From positions 62,001 through 126,000 of the forward strand of contig CAXUJK010000004.1 in the NCBI GenBank assembly GCA_964251385.1: a stretch of 64,000 nucleotides of DNA. Reading direction: 5' to 3'. Positions 57,118 through 64,000 of the stretch are shown piece by piece; within the stretch, counting starts at the first letter, position 1, and each line of letters opens with the position of its first letter. The DNA comes from CADCVW01 sp964251385 (GTDB taxonomy: Bacteria > Pseudomonadota > Alphaproteobacteria > Sphingomonadales > Sphingomonadaceae). Made by a program: the position numbers and the translations under genes. A model generated the notes under the pieces. It made no database searches. It was not told the origin of the DNA and worked only from the letters and a program-made list of their open reading frames with translations.

Positions 57118-57930
57118 TTACCGGTACAGCGGCGCCACGTCGGACGGCAGGCTCAGCCGGCCGGGCACCTGTATAAAGGCGGGGCGGGCTTTACGCTTCT
57201 TCTCGATGACGACGATCGAATCGTAGACATAGATGCCGGCGATCTCCTGCTTGGCAGGCGTCGAGGTCGGCCGGCTGTGATACCAGGCGTGCATATCGTC
57301 GATCATGTCCTTGACACGCTCGAGACCGGTACCGGCGACCCTGTATCCGCCGCCGAAATCCCCCCAATACGAAGTATGCAGATCCTCGATCACGTAGAGG
57401 CCGCCGTCCTTGAGCAGCGGGAACAGCGTCCGGAAGCTGGCTTCCTGGTGCGCCGCAACGTGGGATCCGTCATCCAGGATGAGATCGGGTGCGCCCATTT
57501 CGTCGATGACGCCGCGCAGGAAGACCGGATCGTCCTGGGAGCCGATCCGAACCCGGGTGCCGGGCGTCTCGTACGCCCTGCACTGGGGATCGATGTCGAC
57601 GCCCCAAATCGCCGCCTCCGGGCCGAAATAGCTGCGCCACATCTCGAGCGAGCCGCCCTTGTACACACCGATTTCGAGGAAGTTCAGCTTCGTGTCGCGG
57701 AACTGCGCAAAATGCTTCTCGTAGACGTCGAGGTAGTGGAGCCACTTATCCACCAACCGGTCCTTGGGTCCGAAGAAGACGTCTGCGAGAGCGCCATCAT
57801 GGTCTTTCGCGACCTGGTCCCGAACCGCTGGATCCAGGCGGTACTCCTCGAACTTCACGGGCTCTCCTGTGGCAGGTGCCGGGAACAACCTGGTTCCGAT
57901 CTTTTGCGCTAGGGTCTTGAGCGTCACCAA
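57118..57930 (-). CDS. SAM-dependent methyltransferase of the sugar O-methyltransferase type
   Basis: This 270-residue protein has a SAM-binding motif NFLEIGVYKGGSLEMWRSYF, IWGVDIDPQCRAY, and DLILDDGSHVAAHQ, and a C-terminal half with GGLYVIEDLHTSYWG. This arrangement matches metal-dependent O-methyltransferases related to CmcI and MycE-type sugar modification enzymes. The start is TTG 57930 or the adjacent GTG 57927, with AAGGA 8 nt upstream. It probably methylates a glycan sugar and converges with the flippase gene. Confidence 0.8.
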   Translation of the reverse strand: MVTLKTLAQKIGTRLFPAPATGEPVKFEEYRLDPAVRDQVAKDHDGALADVFFGPKDRLVDKWLHYLDVYEKHFAQFRDTKLNFLEIGVYKGGSLEMWRSYFGPEAAIWGVDIDPQCRAYETPGTRVRIGSQDDPVFLRGVIDEMGAPDLILDDGSHVAAHQEASFRTLFPLLKDGGLYVIEDLHTSYWGDFGGGYRVAGTGLERVKDMIDDMHAWYHSRPTSTPAKQEIAGIYVYDSIVVIEKKRKARPAFIQVPGRLSLPSDVAPLYR

Positions 57931-57997
57931 CGCGATCGTCCTTCAGGTTCCGGGGTCGGGGGGCCTTACCATCTCAGGCCATTCGGACAAGCGCGGC

Positions 57998-58561
57998 TCA
58001 GCGCTCCGGATGTTCGGCGTTGAAAACGAAGGGACTTTCGTACGCCGCGAGAGCGGGAAGGGCCGCGTCGCGCGCCGACAGGATCGGTGCTTCAACGGGC
58101 CAATCGCAGCCGAACTCGTTCCAGGATATGCCGGCATCGTTCGCGGGCGCGAAGGCGGCCCCCAGCTTGTAGAACATGGTGCACGTGTCCGTGATCGCGG
58201 CAAAGCCGTGTGCGATCCCGCTCGGAACATAGAGCCCCGCACCGTCTTCGGCGCGCAAAACGAAGCTGCGATGCTGGAGATAGGTCGGCGATCCGCGGCG
58301 AAGATCGACGAGGACGTCGAACACCTCCCCGACCACGCAGAATACCATCTTCACCTGGTCGGCGGGTGGAGTTTGGAAGTGCATTCCACGCACTACGCCA
58401 CGGCGGGAGCTTGTATGGATTTCTTCCGGCCACTCGCGCTGTAGCTTGGTGTTCGGATAATCGGGTGCGTTGTAGGTCTTGATGAAGCTTCCGCGCGCGT
58501 CAGCAAGAGCACGTGCGTGGATGAGGAGGCAGCCGGGTATATCCGTTTCCTGGAATTTCAT
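57998..58561 (-). CDS. rfbC: dTDP-4-dehydrorhamnose 3,5-epimerase
   Basis: RmlC/RfbC catalyses the third step of dTDP-L-rhamnose synthesis. The 187-residue cupin has the N-terminal ETDIPGCLLIHARALADARG, the catalytic His in RGVVRGMHFQTPP, and VGEVFDVLVDLRRGSPTY, with GLYVPSGIAHGF. ATG 58561 has a TAGGAAT ribosome binding site. The other rml genes (A, B, D) are not in this window, so they may be beyond it or elsewhere. Confidence 0.94.
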   Translation of the reverse strand: MKFQETDIPGCLLIHARALADARGSFIKTYNAPDYPNTKLQREWPEEIHTSSRRGVVRGMHFQTPPADQVKMVFCVVGEVFDVLVDLRRGSPTYLQHRSFVLRAEDGAGLYVPSGIAHGFAAITDTCTMFYKLGAAFAPANDAGISWNEFGCDWPVEAPILSARDAALPALAAYESPFVFNAEHPER

Positions 58562-58896
58562 CGGTATTCCTATCAATCGTATTTCTGGAGATGTGGCGAG
58601 AGGGAAAGTTCAGGATTCGAGCCGGACCCTGTAGAGTGTCTTGACCGACTACCCAAAGCGCCCAAGGGTTCCGAGGAGCCTATCGAGCGAGGGGCTGCCA
58701 AACATTTGCGAGGCTCTTTGTGAAAGCAGTGCCATCCTAGCCAACGACGGTTTGCGCGCAACCGCGGATCGATGTCTGGATCGATGTTTCGTGGCCAAGC
58801 TAGTGTTAACATGGGTGACCAAGGTCGCTACTGCGAGTTCCGCGAGGTTATTGCTGCCTTTTGATTGTCTTGCCGTCGACAAGGGGCACGGGAGTT
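58562..58896. other. 335-nt intergenic region
   Basis: It holds no convincing gene. A divergent promoter pair for rfbC (leftward) and the ABC transporter gene (rightward) must lie here. There is a GGGAG ribosome binding site just before 58897. Several short frames exist without a ribosome binding site or recognisable product. I see no repeats of the GTTCGTCCCGAG family. Confidence 0.5.
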
Positions 58897-61067
58897 ATGA
58901 CGGAGGGCCGAGGTTTAGGTGTTGACGCGGCGCAGCGGGTCACAACAGATCCGGCGCTGTCGTGTTTCATCCTCTTAGCTCAGTTCCTCGGTGTTCCAGC
59001 CGATCCGCGGCAGATTGCGCACGACCGCGGCAAAGGCGATGATCCGTATTCGCTCGAAGATCTGTCACGCATAGCGAAGCGTATAGGTCTCATAGGGCGC
59101 ATCAGACGATGTGAGGCGCAAGAGCTGTCCAGATTGCCGCTGCCCGCGCTGGCGCAGCTCACCGACGGCGACGCGGCACTAGTTCTCAAGATCGAGGAAA
59201 GCTCGGTAGACCCGCGCGTGCTGGTTCAGTTTGCCGATCGCGAACGGCCGGAGGTCTGGACCGCCGCCGAGCTGGCGGGTCGCTTCGCCGGTCGCGTCCT
59301 CGTGATGACTGCGCGCGAGCAGATGGCGGGAGCGACGCGGCCGTTCGACATAAGCTGGTTCATTCCCGCGCTGGTCAAGTACCGCCGCCCGTTGCGCGAT
59401 GTACTGATCGCCTCCTTCTTTCTGCAGCTGATGGGGCTGGTCTCGCCCATCTTCTTCCAGCTCGTCATAGACAAAGTGTTGGTCCACCAATCGTTGACGA
59501 CGCTCGACGTGCTGGCGATCGCCTTGCGGTTATCTTGATCTGGGAAACCGCGCTCTCCGGCCTTCGCAACTGGCTTTTCGCGCACAGCACCAATCGCGTC
59601 GATGCTGAGCTGAGCGCCCGCATGTTCCGGCATTTGCTTAACCTGCCGCTCTCATACTTCGAGGCGCGCCGGGTGGGCGACAGCATTGCGCGCGTGCGGG
59701 AGCTGGAAAGCATACGCGAGTTCCTGACATCCAACGCGATCACCGTCGTCATCGACCTGTTCTTCACGATCGTATTTTTCGCGGTGATGTACATTTACAG
59801 CCCCATGCTGACGCTGATCGTGCTTCTGTCGATCCCGATTTACGCCGCGATATCGATCTTCATCACACCGCCGTTGCGCGCGCGCCTGGACGAGAAGTTC
59901 AGGCGTGGCGCGGAGAACCAATCCTTCCTCGTCGAAACGGTGACGGGGATCGGCACGCTCAAGGCGATGGCGGTCGAGCCCCAGATGCGGGATCGTTGGG
60001 AGAAGCAGTTCGCGGGCTATACGCAGACGGGCTTCTCCGTCGCCAAGCTCGCGAACTGGGGCAATCACCTCATCCAGCTCGTCTCGAAGCTGACGACGGT
60101 CTTCATCCTCTACTTCGGCGCGAAGGCGGTCATTGCGGGCGACTTGACGGTGGGATCGCTCGTCGCGTTCAACATGCTTTCAGGCCGGGTGGCCGCACCG
60201 ATCCTGCGCTTGTCACAGCTTTGGCAGGATTTTCAGCAGGTACGCATCTCCGTCGACCGGTTGGGCGACGTCCTGAACTCGCCCGCAGAGCCCGAGCACA
60301 ATCCCAACCGCGCAAGCCTCCCGACGGTCAAAGGCCATGTCGAGTTCGACAAGGTCCGCTTCCGCTACCGCGCCGACGCGCCAGAGGCTTTGCGCGGGGT
60401 GAGCCTGAAGATCGCCGCCGGCGAGATGCTCGGCATCGTCGGCCCCTCGGGTTCTGGCAAATCGACGTTGACCAAGCTGGTCCAGCGCCTCTACGTCCCC
60501 GAACAAGGCCGCGTGCTGATCGACGGCGTCGACTTGGCCCTTGTCGATCCGGCATGGCTGCGGCGACAGATCGGAGTGGTGCTCCAGGAGAATATCCTGT
60601 TCAATCGCACGGTGCGGGAAAACATCGCGCTCAGCGATCCCACGCTGCCGATGGAGGCTGTGCTCGCGGCCGCACAGCTCGCCGGAGCGCACGAGTTCAT
60701 CCTGTCTCTGACGCACGGCTATGACACGGTCATCGACGAGCGCGGCGGCAATCTGTCCGGCGGTCAGCGGCAACGATTGGCCATCGCGCGCGCGCTCGTC
60801 GGCGATCCCCGCATCCTCATCCTGGACGAGGCGACTTCGGCGCTGGACGCGGAAAGCGAGGAGGTCATCCAGACCAACCTCAGGATGATCGCCAACGGCC
60901 GCACGGTGATCATCATCGCCCACCGCCTGTCCGCGGTCCGGCAGTGCCACCGCATCATCACGGTCGAGGCGGGCACCATCACCGAGGAAGGCAGCCACGA
61001 CGTCTTGCTCAAGAACGGCGGCCGCTACGCCGACCTCTACCGGCGTCAGATGGGGCTCGCCGCATGA
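58897..61067 (+). pseudogene. Type I secretion ABC transporter, interrupted by one frameshift
   Basis: This HlyB/AtrD-like exporter joins two frames: 58897-59538 (N-terminal peptidase-like domain lacking the catalytic Cys pattern, plus the first membrane helices, ending LDVLAIALRLS-stop) and a frame whose coding starts at about 59530 and runs to 61067 (IWETALSGLRNWLFAHSTN, remaining helices, Walker A GPSGSGKSTLTK, signature LSGGQRQRLAIARAL, Walker B ILILDEATSALD). A single missing G at about 59525-59529 (GCCTTGCGG for GCCTTGGCGG) restores a normal 723-residue transporter. All nucleotide-binding motifs are intact. ATG 58897 has a GGGAG ribosome binding site. The frameshift may be real inactivation or a sequencing error. 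It is coupled to the membrane-fusion gene by ATGA. Confidence 0.88.
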
Positions 61068-62502
61068 GCGTCGTCGCCGATCGGTTCCCCAACCTGACCC
61101 GCCACCTCGCCATCCTGCGCGAAGCTTGGCGGCGGGAAAACCAGGCCGACAAGGTCCGCAAGCCCATCGACGAGCACGAGTTCCTCCCCGCCGCGCTCGA
61201 GATCATGGAGACGCCGCCCAGCCCGGGTCTGCGCATCCTCATGCTGACCTTGTGCAGCTTTTTCGCGATCGCGCTTGTCTGGTCGATCGTCGGCAAGGTC
61301 GACGTCGTCGCGGTCGCCAGCGGCAAGACGCTGCCCACCGCCAACGTCAAGACGATCCAGCCGATCGAGATCGGGGCGGTTCGCGCCATCCACGTCCGCA
61401 ACGGTCAGCGTGTGAGCAAGGGTCAGCTCCTCATCGAACTCGATCCGACTTTGGTTGGCGCGGACGAGGCGCAGGCGACGCAAGGGTTGTTGTCGTCGCG
61501 CATCGCCGAGGCGCGCAACGCGGCGCTCATTGCGCATCTCCAAGGGCGTCCTACACGTTTCGTCGCGCCCGAAGGCACTCCGCCTGCCATCGCCGAGACG
61601 CAGGAACTGCTCATCCGCAGCGCCATCGCGGAATACGAGGCGCAGCGCGCCGGTCTCATGCAGAGCCGCGCCGAACGCGAGGCGGAGCTGACCGCGTCGC
61701 AATCCGAAACAGAGAAGCTGCGCCAGACCCTGCCGCTCGTCGACCAGCAGCTCGAAGCGCGCCGCGATCTCAGCGACAAGGGCTACTTCTCCAAGCTCAA
61801 GATGCTCGAATACGAGCAGCTTCGGCTCGAGCACATCCAGAACGCCGAGATCCAGGCGAGCGTCGCGGCCAAGGCGCGCGCGGCGATGCGCAACATCGAC
61901 GCGCAGGTCGCGCAACTGCGCCAGGGGTTCGCCAAGACCGCGAGCACCGACCTGTCGACCGCGGAAGGCGAGTCGAGCATGCGCGGCGAGGAACTGCGCA
62001 ATCCGAACGCCGCCGCCTGCTCCAGCAGCTGCGCTCGCCCGTCGACGGCACGGTGCAGCAGCTCGCCGTCTACACCGTCGGCGGCGTCGTCCAGCCCGCG
62101 CAAGCCCTGATGGTCATCGTGCCGTCGGGCACCGAGGTCGCGGTCGAGGCGCAGATCCTCAACAAGGACATCGGCTTCATCCGCGAAGGCCAGGCGGTGC
62201 GGGTCAAGCTGGAGGCGTTCCCGTTCACCGACTACGGCATCGTCGAAGGGGTGGTGGAGACGATCAGCCGCGACGCCATCTTAGAGGAAAGCGACAAGGC
62301 CGGCGGCAGTCGCGGCGGCGGGCTGATCTACGCGGCGCGCATCCGACTCGGGCGCAACACCATCGCCATCGGCTCGCGCCGTCAGATCATCGGGCCGGGG
62401 CTGGCGGTGCAGGCGGAAATCAAGACGGGGGAGCGGCGGATCATCCAGTATATGCTGTCGCCGATATCCAAGGCGATGGATGAGGCTGGGCGGGAGCGGT
62501 GA
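61064..62502 (+). pseudogene. HlyD-family membrane fusion protein, interrupted by one frameshift
   Basis: This periplasmic adaptor of a type I secretion system (HlyD/AtrB-like) has an N-terminal cytoplasmic tail, one membrane helix near 66-88 (LMLTLCSFFAIALVWSI), a lipoyl-like half motif (IGAVRAIHVRNGQRVSKGQL), and a long coiled-coil hairpin (about 150-310). After ELRN at about 62000 the frame shifts and runs to a stop at 62110. Restoring one A (CGCAATCC to CGCAAATCC) continues into the second frame, with LQQLRSPVDGTVQQLAVYTV, the second lipoyl half and beta-barrel domain, ending at 62502. The restored protein is about 479 residues. Both partners of the pair thus carry a one-base loss. Confidence 0.88.
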
Positions 62503-62585
62503 GATAGAGGAAACTTTTTGATGGAGTATGGAACTTTCTTGCATCTCACCTTGACGGCTCATCGCGTGGGCTTAAGCTTTGGTCT

Positions 62586-62607
62586 AGAGGGCGCTTAGGC
62601 GTCCTCT
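62586..62607. terminator. Small hairpin after the secretion genes
   Basis: A 9-bp stem AGAGGGCGC/GCGTCCTCT (one G-T pair) with a TTAG loop lies 84 nt after the membrane-fusion stop. The T-run is short, so a terminator role is uncertain. Confidence 0.35.
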
Positions 62608-62644
62608 TGAAGCGTTCCCTCAGTGTCGTTCGGAGAGGTCCAGG

Positions 62645-63550
62645 ATGCTGGGCAAGGGACTCCAAGACCGGATCAAGCGCACGGGCGTAGCCGCGGCCCT
62701 GCTGCTGTTCCTCACGCCGCCTCTCATCGCGTGCGCTAACACATCCCATGTAGGCATCTCCCTCGCTCCAGGCGGGGCCGATGCGGAGCTTCAGGGGCTG
62801 GCGCGAAGAGCGCAGGCGGGGAACAAGCATGCGCAGTTGCAGCTAGGCATTTTGTTCGAGGAGGGTCGAGGGGTCGTCCGAGACCTGAGGCGGGCAGAGA
62901 GGCTGTACCGCTTAGCGGCAACAGATAGCGGCGGAACTAAACTAGTCCACGTACCAGTAGCCGGGCAAAATCCGCGCGTGCTTACAGTCCCGGTCAATAA
63001 GGGCGCACACATAAGCGCTCTTCCTGCGGCCCGCAAACGCTTATCATCGCTAAAGTCCAACGTTAGGCTTGATGATCTTCGACAATTTAAGACAGAAGAT
63101 ATTCCCATAGACTTTGAAGTACGGAAATTTATTCCTAATGTCGAATCAGCTGACTGTTTAAAAACACAAGGTTCTTCAATTGATTCTTTATCGAGAATGT
63201 TTCGTGACGGGGAGCGTCTCGCCCTTATATGTATATATAAAGAATTTACCGCCAACGATATTTTAAGTCTTTCTTCAAAATCAGACGAAGCCGCATATCT
63301 TGGTCTTTTTCAGCTTACATCCTTTGACGAGGTTTGCTCGCCGGAATTGAACACGCGTTTAGGCGTGCTCAGTAGAAACCGACTTGTCGCTGCAACAGTA
63401 TCGCAAGCCTATATAGCTAAGAAGTGTAGTTCTTTATCTGTATTTGCAGCATATCTTAGTAAGGCGTTAGATCAAGGGGCCTACTACGTTCAATACGAGC
63501 TTGAGTCTCTTGCTGGGAAGTTGCTAGAAATCCCTGAACCTCCAGAGTAA
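62645..63550 (+). CDS. Sel1-repeat lipoprotein-like protein
   Basis: This 301-residue protein starts MLGKGLQDRIKRTGVAAALL with a hydrophobic signal and a lipobox-like LIAC (Cys30), consistent with a lipoprotein. One Sel1-type repeat (GNKHAQLQLGILFEEGRGVV followed by RDLRRAERLYRLAA) is at about 58-91. The rest shows no known motif and is markedly AT-richer, from about 62930 on. Sel1 repeats mediate protein contacts. It follows the type I secretion pair, but no secretion signal such as RTX repeats is visible. Confidence 0.72.
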   Translation: MLGKGLQDRIKRTGVAAALLLFLTPPLIACANTSHVGISLAPGGADAELQGLARRAQAGNKHAQLQLGILFEEGRGVVRDLRRAERLYRLAATDSGGTKLVHVPVAGQNPRVLTVPVNKGAHISALPAARKRLSSLKSNVRLDDLRQFKTEDIPIDFEVRKFIPNVESADCLKTQGSSIDSLSRMFRDGERLALICIYKEFTANDILSLSSKSDEAAYLGLFQLTSFDEVCSPELNTRLGVLSRNRLVAATVSQAYIAKKCSSLSVFAAYLSKALDQGAYYVQYELESLAGKLLEIPEPPE

Positions 63551-64000
63551 GTTAAGGTTACGAAATGCCCTCATATTATTCTATTTCTAGCGACAGGAAA
63601 AGCCTGATCCCGACGGTAAGTACCTTACCTGTCATAAAAATAGGGTCTACCCTACCACGTATTAATTGAGAGTTTCGTTACAGCGCTAAACTCGAGGATT
63701 TCTGCTTCCACGACTGCTTTTAGTGCTTTGTCGTGGTCCGCCAGCGAAGGGATAGTCTTAAGAGAAATCACGGGCTCTCAAGCTAGAAGGCAAGGTAATT
63801 CGATTGGAGTGGGTGGATATACCGTTCATCCAAGTAGGAACGACGGCACCTTCAAGAACGGGCCTGCGCCGTTTGAGATACAGGCATTTATCGTCGGTGA
63901 TAGATACTTAGGAAGCGATGGTCAGCTAAGCTACTCCGGAATTGTAGACACCTTTATTCATGAAGGTGCGCTCCATCCAAAATTCGGTAAGCATCGTTGG
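63551..64000 (+). other. AT-rich end of the window with a partial, apparently broken reading frame
   Basis: A 34-codon frame from ATG 63575 (MPSYYSISSDRKSLIPTVST, ending PRIN-stop) is followed in the next frame by an open stretch from about 63644 to the window edge (for example ESFVTALNSRISAS, GYTVHPSRNDGTFKNG, FIVGDRYLGSDGQLSYSGIV) with no in-frame ATG. Shifting one base near 63665-63675 would fuse the two, so this may be the start of a frameshifted gene continuing beyond the window. No family is recognised. Composition resembles the AT-rich part of the preceding lipoprotein gene. Confidence 0.4.

Overview
The window is chromosomal DNA of a GC-rich alphaproteobacterium, almost certainly a sphingomonad (Sphingomonadaceae). 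The evidence is a 420-residue serine palmitoyltransferase with its dedicated acyl carrier protein, a PhyR/NepR/EcfG general stress response locus, an alphaproteobacterial dcw cluster, and many GTG/TTG starts with 1-4 nt gene overlaps. No lpxC follows ftsZ, which fits a lineage that uses glycosphingolipids instead of LPS, although absence from one window is weak evidence.

Layout. 1-13.9 kb: division and cell wall cluster, murE (3' end)-murF-mraY-murD-ftsW-murG-murC-murB-ddl-ftsQ-ftsA-ftsZ. A palindromic element sits between murE and murF, and another lies in frame inside murD. 14.0-22.1 kb: a TPR/SPOR protein, dGTPase, argS, a SPOR membrane protein, nagZ and tatABC. 22.1-24.0 kb: a phospholipase D-like protein and an entericidin-like lipoprotein. 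24.1-28.5 kb: the general stress response island. It holds a PhyP-like histidine kinase homologue and nepR on the minus strand, phyR, a small membrane protein and ecfG on the plus strand, and three items not covered by standard gene calling: a candidate GsrN-type sRNA with C-rich loops behind an EcfG-type promoter, a 52-aa protein resembling NepR that converges on ecfG, and a set of matching EcfG-type promoters. 28.5-34.0 kb: housekeeping genes glnE, bcp, an M23 peptidase, erpA and xth.

34.0-45.9 kb: a sphingolipid region. It contains a GNAT protein resembling bacterial ceramide synthase, a membrane hydroxylase, a flippase, lptG, lptF, a DUF2141 protein, a lipid kinase resembling ceramide kinase, a nucleotidyltransferase-like protein, spt, its ACP, a CerR-like reductase and obgE. 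Together these could make, modify, phosphorylate and export ceramide-based lipids. 46-51.3 kb: a GNAT protein, rpmA, rplU (with an unusually long C-terminal tail), a TonB-dependent receptor, hspQ and tRNA-Ser(CGA).

51.5-64.0 kb: an accessory polysaccharide and secretion region after the tRNA. It has glycosyltransferases, two SAM methyltransferases (one distinctly AT-richer), a Wzx-like flippase, rmlC, and a type I secretion ABC transporter and membrane-fusion pair, each interrupted by one apparent single-base deletion. It ends with an Sel1-type lipoprotein and an AT-rich, apparently broken reading frame at the window edge. A family of palindromes (arms like GTTCGTCCCGAGTG...CGAGGGGCG) recurs at four loci and is absent from the island after the tRNA.
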